From the NCBI GenBank assembly GCA_030654175.1, contig JAURXZ010000008.1:241426-305425 (forward strand): DNA of 64,000 nucleotides, given 5' to 3'. The notes under the pieces were generated by a model. The model made no database searches, was not told the origin of the DNA, and was given only the letters and a program-made list of their open reading frames with translations. How positions within the stretch are numbered: the stretch's first letter is position 1; each line of letters begins with the position of its first letter. This document shows positions 51,717-60,198 of the stretch, one piece after another. The DNA comes from Bacteroidia bacterium (GTDB lineage: Bacteria; Bacteroidota; Bacteroidia; 2-12-FULL-35-15). The position numbers were made by a program, and so were the translations under genes.

Positions 51717-52823
51717 ATGTATCTTAAGAAATTATCTGTCCTCAATTTCAAGAATTATCCTGAAGCTGAATTACTTTTTAGTAACCATATTAATTGCCTT
51801 ACCGGTAACAACGGTGAAGGCAAAACCAATGTCTTGGATGCCATTCACTATCTTTCATTCTGCAAAAGTTTTTTTAATCCTATCGACAGTCAGAATATTT
51901 TACACGAAGCGCCTTTTTTTCTGATCCAGGGCTCTTATTTTGCAAATGATAAGGACGAGGAGATTTATTGCGGATTAAAACGCAATCAAAAAAAACAATT
52001 CAAACGTAATAAAAAGGAGTACCAGCGCCTTGCCGATCATATTGGTTTGTTTCCTTTGGTAATGATCTCACCGGCAGATTCCGAACTTATTACTGAGGGC
52101 AGCGAAAGCCGCAGACGGTTCATCGACAGCGTTATCGCTCAATTTGACCGTGAATACCTGGAGAGTTTGATCAGCTATAACAAAGTACTTTCTCACCGGA
52201 ATGCATTGCTCAAGCAATTTGGCGATAGCAGACGTTTTGATAAAGAATCCCTCGAAATATGGGATATGCAGCTCATTGGGCATGGTAACAAGGGGCATGA
52301 TACCCGCAAAAAATTCATCAACAGCTTTATTCCTATTTTCCAGCGATATTATGAATTGATCTCGGGCGGAAGGGAAAAAGTAGGGATTCAATATATCTCA
52401 CATCTGAACGATGCTTCATTTGAAGAAGCTTTGGAAAGAGCTCTTCCCCGCGACAGAACAGTTGAATATACCACTGTAGGAATTCATAAAGATGACCTGG
52501 AATTTACAATTAATGGATATCCTCTGAAAAAATACGCATCTCAGGGACAACAAAAATCGTTTTTAATTGCCTTGAAATTAGCACAATTTGATTTTATAAA
52601 AAATATCAAACAGGTTACGCCAATTTTATTGCTGGATGATATTTATGATAAATTAGATGATCTGCGGGTTAAACAATTAATGGAATTGGTGTGCAGCGAT
52701 AATTTCGGACAGTTATTTATTACAGATACCCACTTAACCCGTTTGTCGGATCTATTTAAAGCATCCAATGCCGATTTTAAAGTATTTAAGATCAATAACG
52801 GAAGTGCGAAGGAATTAAATTAG
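51717..52823 (+). CDS. recF: DNA replication and repair protein RecF
   Basis: A 368-aa SMC-like ATPase. Walker A is NCLTGNNGEGKTN near residue 30, the N-terminus has LSVLNFKNYPEAELLF, the ABC signature is KYASQGQQKSFLIALKLA and Walker B is ILLLDDIYDKLDD with a D-loop. The length fits RecF. It loads RecA at gaps with RecO and RecR. It is followed by a satellite repeat and then the dciA-like gene, a typical Bacteroidota pairing. Confidence 0.96.
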   Translation: MYLKKLSVLNFKNYPEAELLFSNHINCLTGNNGEGKTNVLDAIHYLSFCKSFFNPIDSQNILHEAPFFLIQGSYFANDKDEEIYCGLKRNQKKQFKRNKKEYQRLADHIGLFPLVMISPADSELITEGSESRRRFIDSVIAQFDREYLESLISYNKVLSHRNALLKQFGDSRRFDKESLEIWDMQLIGHGNKGHDTRKKFINSFIPIFQRYYELISGGREKVGIQYISHLNDASFEEALERALPRDRTVEYTTVGIHKDDLEFTINGYPLKKYASQGQQKSFLIALKLAQFDFIKNIKQVTPILLLDDIYDKLDDLRVKQLMELVCSDNFGQLFITDTHLTRLSDLFKASNADFKVFKINNGSAKELN

Positions 52824-52830
52824 ACGTAGG

Positions 52831-52976
52831 GAATTGATAATTGAAAATTGATAATTGATAATTGATAATTGATAATTGATAATTGATACTGACAAGCTAA
52901 CAACTAACAACTAACAACTAACAACCAACAACCAACAACTAACAACCAACAACTAACAACCAACAACTATCAACTA
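52831..52976. repeat. Composite satellite-like repeat between recF and the dciA-like gene
   Basis: Tandem TTGATAATTGA units (52831-52886) are followed by CTAACAACTAAC and CCAACAACTAAC units (52896-52976). The order matches that at 301-579. There is no coding potential; it ends 5 nt before the ATG of the next gene. Confidence 0.85.
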
Positions 52977-52981
52977 AATTA

Positions 52982-53272
52982 ATGAGCAAACACAATGAAC
53001 ATAGCCTTAAGGATGCTATTCAGCTATTGCTGAAAACGTATAAGCTGGATGATCGTCTGGCAGAAAGACGTTTGATCAGTTCCTGGGAAAGCGTTATGGG
53101 GAGCATGATCGCGAAGCACACAACAGATATTTACATTAAACATCAACAGCTTTTTGTAACACTTGATTCTGCCGCTCTTCGAAATGAATTATCCTTAGCC
53201 AAATCTAAAATTGTTAAAATGCTCAATGATGAAGTAGGAAAGAGTGTTATTAATGAAGTTATTTTAAGATAG
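52982..53272 (+). CDS. DciA-like DUF721 protein
   Basis: A 96-aa protein with the DUF721 pattern: SLKDAIQLLLKTYKLDDRLAE, then SSWESVMGSMIAKHTTDIYI with the conserved Trp and the KH-like beta-strand QQLFVTLDSAALRNELSLAK, ending NEVILR. Members of this family (DciA) load the replicative helicase in bacteria without DnaC, and the position behind recF is usual. The length is short for DciA but normal in Bacteroidota. Confidence 0.85.
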   Translation: MSKHNEHSLKDAIQLLLKTYKLDDRLAERRLISSWESVMGSMIAKHTTDIYIKHQQLFVTLDSAALRNELSLAKSKIVKMLNDEVGKSVINEVILR

Positions 53273-53365
53273 TTTTTTGCCAATAGAAATGAAATAAAAA
53301 AATCATTTTAAATCATAAACAATCAGCGTCATCTGCGTACCATTCACCCTGAAATTAAAAAAAAC

Positions 53366-54742
53366 ATGAAATTTAAATTACCACTTTTACTTCTTTTCAT
53401 AAGCCTTTTGGCATCATCCGGCATTGCACAAACAGATTCAGCAATGATCAAAAAAATATTCAACGAAGCCTTAACCAATGGCAAAAGTTATTCTAACCTC
53501 GATTATTTATCAAACAAAATTGGCGGACGATTAAGTGGTTCTCCTGAAGCGCAAAAAGCCGTGGAATGGACATACAAAGCAATGAAAGAGGCCGGAGCAG
53601 ATACTGTTTATTTACAGGAATGTATGGTGCCGCATTGGGTGCGTGGTGAGAAAGAATCCGCAAAAATAATTTCTGTAGTAACAGGTAGTTCTAAGGAAGT
53701 CCCTGTTTGTGCGTTGGGTGGTTCCATTGCTACACCAGCCAAAGGTATTACTGCACCCGTTATTGAGGTGAAAAGTTTTGAAGAGTTAGAAAAACTGGGA
53801 AAAGCAAAAGTGGAAGGCAAGATCGTTTTCTTTAACAGTCCAATGGATCCTACACAAATTGAAACCTTCAATGCCTACGGTGATGCAGTTATGTTTCGTT
53901 GGGCAGGTGCTTCAGAAGCAGCTAAATATGGTGCACTTGGAGTTGTAGTTCGTTCATGCACACTTTTACAGGACGACAATCCGCATACCGGAGTGATGGG
54001 ATATAAAGATAGTATCAATAAAATTCCGGCCTGTGCCATCAGCACAAATGGAGCCAATTGGCTAAGCGAAAATCTGAAGACCAATAAAAATTTGATGTTT
54101 TATTTAAAGATGAGCTGTCAGACGTTACCTGACGAAAAATCATACAATGTGGTGGGAGAAATTCGCGCTGCAAAAAAATCGAATGAGTATATTGTTGTAG
54201 GCGGGCACTTAGATGCATGGGATACCGGCCAGGGCGCGAATGATGATGGTTCGGGTGTTGTTCAGTCCATTGAAGTGATCCGTATTTTTAAAGCATTGGG
54301 CATAAAGCCAAAATGTAACATTCGGGCTGTTGCATTTATGAATGAAGAAAATGGTGGACGTGGTGGAAAAAAATATGCGGAAATGGCAACGTTGAACAAC
54401 GAAAAACACATTGCAGCCATTGAATCTGATGCAGGAAGTTTCTCTCCACGTGGCTTTAGCAGCGATGCAACACTCCAGGTAAAAGCTAAATTAAAAAGCT
54501 GGAGGCCTTTATTCGAACCTTACGGAATATATAACTTCGATCGGGATGGGAGCGGAGCGGATATTGCACCTCTAAAAAATGCAGGAGTGCCTTGTTTTGA
54601 ATTAATGCCCGACTCACAACGCTATTTCGATTATCATCATGCCCCTACCGATATTTTTGAAAATATAAACAAACGTGAATTGGAATTAGGTGGTGCTGCA
54701 ATGACTGCCCTTATCTGGATGATATCACAGCATGGTTTTTAA
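53366..54742 (+). CDS. Secreted M28-family metallopeptidase with PA domain
   Basis: The 458-aa protein has a signal peptide (LLASSGIAQ). A PA-type insert lies at residues ~120-250. The M28 zinc ligands are visible in GGHLDAWDTGQGANDDGSG, AFMNEENGGRGGKKYAE, AIESDAGSFSPRG and RYFDYHHAPTDIFENI. This resembles plasma glutamate carboxypeptidase, which cleaves dipeptides. No sorting domain is present, so it is probably periplasmic. The tlpA-like gene starts 41 nt downstream on the same strand. Confidence 0.9.
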   Translation: MKFKLPLLLLFISLLASSGIAQTDSAMIKKIFNEALTNGKSYSNLDYLSNKIGGRLSGSPEAQKAVEWTYKAMKEAGADTVYLQECMVPHWVRGEKESAKIISVVTGSSKEVPVCALGGSIATPAKGITAPVIEVKSFEELEKLGKAKVEGKIVFFNSPMDPTQIETFNAYGDAVMFRWAGASEAAKYGALGVVVRSCTLLQDDNPHTGVMGYKDSINKIPACAISTNGANWLSENLKTNKNLMFYLKMSCQTLPDEKSYNVVGEIRAAKKSNEYIVVGGHLDAWDTGQGANDDGSGVVQSIEVIRIFKALGIKPKCNIRAVAFMNEENGGRGGKKYAEMATLNNEKHIAAIESDAGSFSPRGFSSDATLQVKAKLKSWRPLFEPYGIYNFDRDGSGADIAPLKNAGVPCFELMPDSQRYFDYHHAPTDIFENINKRELELGGAAMTALIWMISQHGF

Positions 54743-54783
54743 ATTAGGGATCTGAATTTTTATCTTGTAATACACTGAACTTT

Positions 54784-55275
54784 ATGATGAATTCAAAAAA
54801 TATTTTTATCGTTTTTATCAGCATTTTTGCAATTGCAGCAGGGCTTTGGTTTTACAATGGGTATAAAAAAGCGCCATCCCTACCTGCTTATGAAAATGAT
54901 GTGAAAAATGAGCAGGGCCAGACAATAAAAATTGCTGATTTCAAAGGCCAATATGTTTTAGTAAGTTATTTTCAAACCTGGTGCAGCGATTGTATCAAAG
55001 AACTCCCTACTATCGATCACCTCCAGGCAAGGGTAGGGAAGAGCAAATTGGTTGTACTGATGATAAGTGATGAAAGTTGGGAGAAAATTGATCATTTTAA
55101 AGAAAAATACTGCAATACACTCGATTTTTACCAGTCTGTTAAAACGCTCAGGGAGCAAAATATCCGTGTATTCCCTACTACTTATTTACTTAACAAAGAA
55201 GGTGTGGTTATAATGAGTAAGCTGGAAGGGTACGATTGGAGCAGCGATGAAGCAGTTAATAAATGTGTTGATTAA
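54784..55275 (+). CDS. TlpA-like membrane-anchored thioredoxin-fold protein
   Basis: A 163-aa protein with an N-terminal anchor (IFIVFISIFAIAAGLWFYNG). The thioredoxin fold follows; the active site is FQTWCSDCIKELP, a CSDC motif, with the cis-Pro segment FPTTYLLNKEG near residue 137. It is a periplasmic disulfide reductase/oxidase of the TlpA/ResA type. The specific partner is unknown; it is downstream of a secreted peptidase. Confidence 0.9.
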   Translation: MMNSKNIFIVFISIFAIAAGLWFYNGYKKAPSLPAYENDVKNEQGQTIKIADFKGQYVLVSYFQTWCSDCIKELPTIDHLQARVGKSKLVVLMISDESWEKIDHFKEKYCNTLDFYQSVKTLREQNIRVFPTTYLLNKEGVVIMSKLEGYDWSSDEAVNKCVD

Positions 55276-55334
55276 GGCCCTCTTTAAATTATATTTAAAT
55301 TACCCGTTGATTTTAACCATAAAAATGATTTTAC

Positions 55335-55342
55335 TACATTTG
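55335..55342 (+). promoter_or_regulatory. Promoter -7 box, TACATTTG
   Basis: TACATTTG fits TAnnTTTG. A TTG at 55307-55309 lies 25 nt upstream, slightly beyond the usual spacing. It is 36 nt before the ATG at 55378. Confidence 0.35.
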
Positions 55343-55377
55343 AATAAATAATTTTATAAACCCCCAATCGTATAAAT

Positions 55378-56208
55378 ATGAAAAAAGTAATACTCGTATT
55401 CCTCGCAACATGTACCTTAAGCACTGCAATAGCACAGAAAGAAGTAAAATACCCCAAGCTTTTTTATAAAGATTCGAAAACAGAGATCAATGGACTTACC
55501 ATAACTATTGATAATGCTGTATCAACGGAGGCTGAAACAAAATTCAAATTAAAAATTACCAACACAACCAGCGACTACATTATTTATAAACCGGAAGAAA
55601 GCAAATTTGTAATTAATGGTAAGGAACTGAAACCTAAGGAAAAGACATTGATAATCGGGCCCAATGAATCCGATTTCAGAGTTATTAATGTGAAAAATCC
55701 ACAATCCAATACCATTAAAAGTTATTCATTTGTATTAGATGGTTTATACAAAGTATCAACTGCTAATGCGGGGATCAGTGTTCCTGATTTTAGATTACCT
55801 GCATCTCAAAACGAATTTAAAGTTGGCGCTTTCAGTTGTTCTATGGTTAAATTATACAAAGAAAGTGATGCCACGGATGTTAAATTTAAATGCGCCTACA
55901 ATGGAGATAAGATCGGGTTTGTTTCACCGGCAAAAGTTGCCGTAAAAATGCCTGATGGACATGAATATGCAGCAGTAAAGGTAGGCTTGTTTGCAAATTT
56001 AAAACCTATTATGCTTATGAAAGGCCAGGATGAAACATTTAACCTGCATTGGGAACGTATGGAGGGTGGCAGCGCAATGGATATGCAAAAAGTGGAAATG
56101 ATGATCAAATGGAATGAAACATTTACTGAAGCGAGCCAAGAAAAAATAAAAGCCGAGACTATCGAACTTCAATTTGATGAAGAAGTAAGTAACAAACAGT
56201 TTAAATAA
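55378..56208 (+). CDS. Secreted protein of unknown function
   Basis: A 276-aa protein with a signal peptide (ILVFLATCTLSTAIAQ). The rest looks beta-rich with two similar Ig-like halves: ITIDNAVSTEAETKFKLKI with NTTSDYIIYKPEESKFVI, and KVAVKMPDGHEYAAVKVG with FNLHWERMEGGSA. No catalytic motif or sorting tail is seen. It might be a periplasmic binding or stabilising protein, but I cannot name a family. Confidence 0.65.
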   Translation: MKKVILVFLATCTLSTAIAQKEVKYPKLFYKDSKTEINGLTITIDNAVSTEAETKFKLKITNTTSDYIIYKPEESKFVINGKELKPKEKTLIIGPNESDFRVINVKNPQSNTIKSYSFVLDGLYKVSTANAGISVPDFRLPASQNEFKVGAFSCSMVKLYKESDATDVKFKCAYNGDKIGFVSPAKVAVKMPDGHEYAAVKVGLFANLKPIMLMKGQDETFNLHWERMEGGSAMDMQKVEMMIKWNETFTEASQEKIKAETIELQFDEEVSNKQFK

Positions 56209-56320
56209 AATAGCTGCGGATAACCGATCTATTCGAATTTACGAATCTGCATATTGAAATAGCAAACTCTGGTTCATAAATTCGTTTTTTATTCATTGTC
56301 CGTAATTGAAAATATCATTA

Positions 56321-59098
56321 ATGAAAAAACCGAATTACTTCTCTTTATCTTTTTTCTTAACTGCAAAAATTAACCTTTGCTTGGTTGGGATATTTATTTT
56401 TAGTTTCTGTTCTGCCCAGCAAAATAATGGATTGACAGCGCTCAACCAAAAAATTGACTCTTTGCAAAAGGTTTTGCAAAAAGCAAAGCATGATACCACA
56501 AGAGCCTCAGTATATCTAACCCTTTCTGAAGAGCTTTATTTATCTGATATTGATACAGTACTACCTCTTTGTTTCAAAGCGATACAGATTGCCGATGCCG
56601 GATTAAATAAAGCAAATGCTTCCGAAAAACAATCTTTCTTAATAACCAAAGCTGGTGCCATGAATAACATCGGTTATGTTTACAAAGAGCAAGGTGATAT
56701 TGCTAAGGCATTGGACTGGTATAACAGGAGCTTGAAGATCAGAGAAGAAATTGGAAATAAATTTGGTATTGCCAACTCCATCAATAATATTGGACGAATC
56801 TATAATATCCAGGGTAATAACCGCAAAGCAATAGAGTATTACAAAAAAAGTTTAAAGATACAGAACGACATTGGTGACAAACAAGGAGCTTCGATCTCTC
56901 TTAATAATATTGGTCTTATGTACTTTAACCAGGGGGATATTCCGGAAGCATTGGAATATTATAACAAGAGTTTGAAGATACAGGATGAAATTGGCGACAA
57001 ACAAGGAGTCGGGATCTCTCTTTATAACATAGGTCATGTGTATAGCATCCAAAATAATTTTCCAAAGGCATTGGAGACTTACCGGAAAAGTTTAAAAATA
57101 TTAGAAGAAGTTGGAGACCAAAATGGCATTTCCATTTTGCTAAATGGTTTGGGTACTCTATACAAAGATAAGGGTGTATTATTTTTGGAAGCTTCAGTTA
57201 AAGAAGAATATTTTAGTAAAGCATTGGAATTTTATAATAAAAGTTTAAAGATACAGGAAGAGAATGGAAACAAAGCTGGCATTGCTAAAGCTTTGAATAA
57301 CATCGGTTATATATACGACAAGCAAGCCGAACATGAAGAAAACCCAGATTCAATCAGAAGTAAATTAAACAAAGCATTGGAATGGAATCAAAAGAGTTTA
57401 AACATATGGAATGAAATAGGTGACAAAGGGAGTATTGCCATAATATCATGTAACATTGGTGGTATTTATTTAAAGCAGGCGAGTTCTCCTCTGGATAAGA
57501 ATAAAGCAGAGTATTTATTAAAAAAGGCTGAAGAACATTGCCTGGGATCTTTGAAAATAGCTAGTGAATTACAATTTCCCGAACACATTCGCAATGCGAG
57601 CGAGCGGCTGAGTATAATTTATAAAAAGATGGGAGAATCAGCTTTTGCCTCTGGGAATATGGGGGGGGCAGCCCAAAGATACAAAGAGGCAATGAAGATG
57701 CAGGACTTATTCAAATTGACTTCCGATAAGATAAATAATGTAGAAATGCAGAAATCGATCTTAAAAAAACAAATGCAGTTAGAGTTTAAAAACAGGGAAG
57801 GAGAAGCCAAAGCAAAACAAGATAAAAAAGATGCCCAGGCAAAGGAAGAAAAACAAAGACAGTTTTTTTATTTGTCGTCTGTTGGTGTAGGTTTTCTCTT
57901 AGTGGTTGTGTTCTCTCTTTTTGTTTTTAGAAGTTATCGTCAAAAACAAAGATTAAATATCGAATTGGAAAAACTCTCCATTGTAGCAAGCGAAACCGAT
58001 AACGGAGTGATCATATGTGGTCCCAATGGAACACTAGAATGGGTAAACGCAGGAATGGTCCGTTTATTAGGATATACACTGGATGACTGGAAAAAACAAG
58101 GTGCAACTCTCCAGGAAATAAGCCATAATCCTGATATACAAAGTAAAGTGGACGCAAGTATTGGCAGCAAACAAACCGTTTCTTATGAATCACAGAATAT
58201 TTCAAAGGATGGTCGTAAATTATGGATACAAAGCACACTAACTCCAATATTAAATGAAAATGGTGACATAAAAAATCTGGTTGTTATTGATACCGATATC
58301 ACGGAAAGAAAACAGGCAGAAAATATCATTCATGAAAAGAATCGTGAAATTACGGATAGCATTCACTCTGCCAAAAGAATACAACATGCATTGCTTGCAA
58401 GCGATTCTTTATTGAAAAAACACCTTCCCGAATATTTTGTTTTATATAAACCCAAAGATATTGTAAGTGGTGATTTTTACTGGGCAAATGTGATCGATAA
58501 TAAGTTTGTAATAATTACCGCTGATTGCACAGGCCATGGGGTACCTGGAGCTTTTATGAGTTTATTGAACATCTCTTATCTGAATGAAGCAATAATTGAA
58601 AAAAGAATTGATTCTCCCGAAAAAATATTAGAGCATGTCCGCAGCCAGATAATCTCTACATTAAATCCCGAAGGCTCTGAAGTGGAGAGTAAGGATGGAA
58701 TGGATGCTGTATTATGTATTTATGACTTTAAACATTTATGGTTACGTTTTGCCTGTGCCAACAATCCATTATGGGTTATTCGCAACAATGATCTGATCAG
58801 ATTTAAACCCGATAAAATGCCTGTTGGAATGCATTATGGTGAACAAAAACCATTTTCGATAAATACCTTAGGATTACGAAAAGGTGACATTGTTTACACC
58901 TTTACTGATGGTTATGCCGATCAGTTTGGAGGAGCACAAGGAAAAAAATTCAAATATAAGGCGCTTAAGGAATTATTACTTTCAATACAAACAAAATCAA
59001 TGGAGGAGCAAAAAGAGATTTTGCATTCCACCTTTTCAAAATGGAAGGGTAATTTGGAACAGGTGGATGATGTTTTAATTATTGGAGTGAGAGTCTAA
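56321..59098 (+). CDS. TPR-PAS-SpoIIE membrane phosphatase (PP2C type)
   Basis: 925 aa from the ATG at 56321; the TTG at 56306 adds five residues and is not needed. A signal peptide (1-33) exports an N-terminal sensor with about eight TPRs (consensus SLNNIGLMYFNQGDIPEAL, KSLKI..E.GDK.G). A helix at ~514-538 crosses the membrane, then a PAS domain (551-666; VASETDNGVIICGPNG to DTDITERKQAE), then a SpoIIE phosphatase (670-925) with KDIVSGDFYWANV, ITADCTGHGVPGAFMSLLN and LRKGDIVYTFTDGYADQFGG. It probably dephosphorylates an anti-anti-sigma factor; no STAS or kinase gene is adjacent. Confidence 0.92.
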   Translation: MKKPNYFSLSFFLTAKINLCLVGIFIFSFCSAQQNNGLTALNQKIDSLQKVLQKAKHDTTRASVYLTLSEELYLSDIDTVLPLCFKAIQIADAGLNKANASEKQSFLITKAGAMNNIGYVYKEQGDIAKALDWYNRSLKIREEIGNKFGIANSINNIGRIYNIQGNNRKAIEYYKKSLKIQNDIGDKQGASISLNNIGLMYFNQGDIPEALEYYNKSLKIQDEIGDKQGVGISLYNIGHVYSIQNNFPKALETYRKSLKILEEVGDQNGISILLNGLGTLYKDKGVLFLEASVKEEYFSKALEFYNKSLKIQEENGNKAGIAKALNNIGYIYDKQAEHEENPDSIRSKLNKALEWNQKSLNIWNEIGDKGSIAIISCNIGGIYLKQASSPLDKNKAEYLLKKAEEHCLGSLKIASELQFPEHIRNASERLSIIYKKMGESAFASGNMGGAAQRYKEAMKMQDLFKLTSDKINNVEMQKSILKKQMQLEFKNREGEAKAKQDKKDAQAKEEKQRQFFYLSSVGVGFLLVVVFSLFVFRSYRQKQRLNIELEKLSIVASETDNGVIICGPNGTLEWVNAGMVRLLGYTLDDWKKQGATLQEISHNPDIQSKVDASIGSKQTVSYESQNISKDGRKLWIQSTLTPILNENGDIKNLVVIDTDITERKQAENIIHEKNREITDSIHSAKRIQHALLASDSLLKKHLPEYFVLYKPKDIVSGDFYWANVIDNKFVIITADCTGHGVPGAFMSLLNISYLNEAIIEKRIDSPEKILEHVRSQIISTLNPEGSEVESKDGMDAVLCIYDFKHLWLRFACANNPLWVIRNNDLIRFKPDKMPVGMHYGEQKPFSINTLGLRKGDIVYTFTDGYADQFGGAQGKKFKYKALKELLLSIQTKSMEEQKEILHSTFSKWKGNLEQVDDVLIIGVRV

Positions 59099-59254
59099 AA
59101 GTTTACGGATAACGATTCGTTATTAGTAACTGTAATTCGTCTTTATTCGCAATCGTTGGAATTTTAGATAAAACTTCAGTATATTCGTAAATGATATCGT
59201 ATTAATTTTAATAATATCAGTTCCAGCTTAATCGAGAACCTAAAACAAAAAAGT

Positions 59255-60127
59255 ATGAAAACAAAAATATCTATAAAATACCTTTTGGTTGCAATTACCA
59301 TAGGAATGGTTTTTACCGCTTGTAGAAAAAAAGAGGACGGACGAATTGGTTTAGATAGCGATACTTCTGGCGCTGCAGATAATGCATTGGCTCAGGGAAC
59401 TTTTAATGATGTAAGTAATATTTCTGACCAGGGAGCTGCAGGAGGTTTAATTTCTTATTCATCAACTAATAATGGCTCTGATATAAGAGGCATTTTAAGT
59501 CAGTGTGCAACTATTACACCTACTACAAATGGTAGTTCACATACAGTTAAAATTGATTTTGGTACAACTAACTGCCTTTGCAGTGACGGAAGAACAAGAA
59601 GAGGTTCTATCATTATTGATTTTTCCGGCCAGGGTACGCTTTTACAGGCTTACAATGATTCTTCATCAGCAAATAAACATATCATTACATTTTATCAATA
59701 TTATGTAAATGATAATCATGTGGAAGGTACCCACGTTATTACCAATAATGGGCATAATAGCAATGGTCATTTAAATTATACAATTGAAGTAGCAGGGGGT
59801 AAAATTACCAAACCCAATGGTGGGGGAGTGGTTAACTGGCAATCCTTCCGTACAAGAGAGTGGATTGAGGGAGAAGGAACTTCAGCATTTGATGATGATG
59901 TTTATTTAATTAACGGTAATGCAAGCGGAACTCAGGCAAATGGTACTTCCTTTACTGAAACTGCTACCAATTTAAAAATTGCTATAGGTTGCCCTTATAT
60001 TAAAAGCGGTGTGTTGCAATTTACACCATCCGGAAAACCGGTTCGTTCCATTGATTTTGGGAATGGAACCTGCGATGCAAATGCAACTGTTACTATTAGC
60101 GGACATGCGTTTAACATTGTTTTATAA
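59255..60127 (+). CDS. Lipoprotein, second copy of the 35.1 kb paralogue
   Basis: A 290-aa lipoprotein with a lipobox (GMVFTAC, residue ~23). Conserved blocks with the 35120 protein are GAADNALAQGTFNDVSNISDQ, IDFGTTNCLCSDGRTRRG, VTNNGHNSNGHL-like NNGHNSNGHLNYTIEVAGG and TREWIEGEGTSAF. Mid-protein lengths differ by ~9 residues. Both have the same kind of hairpin terminator. No function is known. The gene pair is 24 kb apart and not in a local tandem. Confidence 0.75.
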   Translation: MKTKISIKYLLVAITIGMVFTACRKKEDGRIGLDSDTSGAADNALAQGTFNDVSNISDQGAAGGLISYSSTNNGSDIRGILSQCATITPTTNGSSHTVKIDFGTTNCLCSDGRTRRGSIIIDFSGQGTLLQAYNDSSSANKHIITFYQYYVNDNHVEGTHVITNNGHNSNGHLNYTIEVAGGKITKPNGGGVVNWQSFRTREWIEGEGTSAFDDDVYLINGNASGTQANGTSFTETATNLKIAIGCPYIKSGVLQFTPSGKPVRSIDFGNGTCDANATVTISGHAFNIVL

Positions 60128-60140
60128 TAAATAAAAATGT

Positions 60141-60177
60141 AAAAAAGCGTTCTGATTAATTATCGGGACGCTTTTTT
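60141..60177 (+). terminator. Terminator after the second lipoprotein copy
   Basis: AAAAAAGCGT (60141-60150) pairs with ACGCTTTTTT (60168-60177), and the inner GATTAATTATC text equals that in the terminator at 35983. Confidence 0.88.
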
Positions 60178-60198
60178 ATTGCTTCATCATTACCAATT

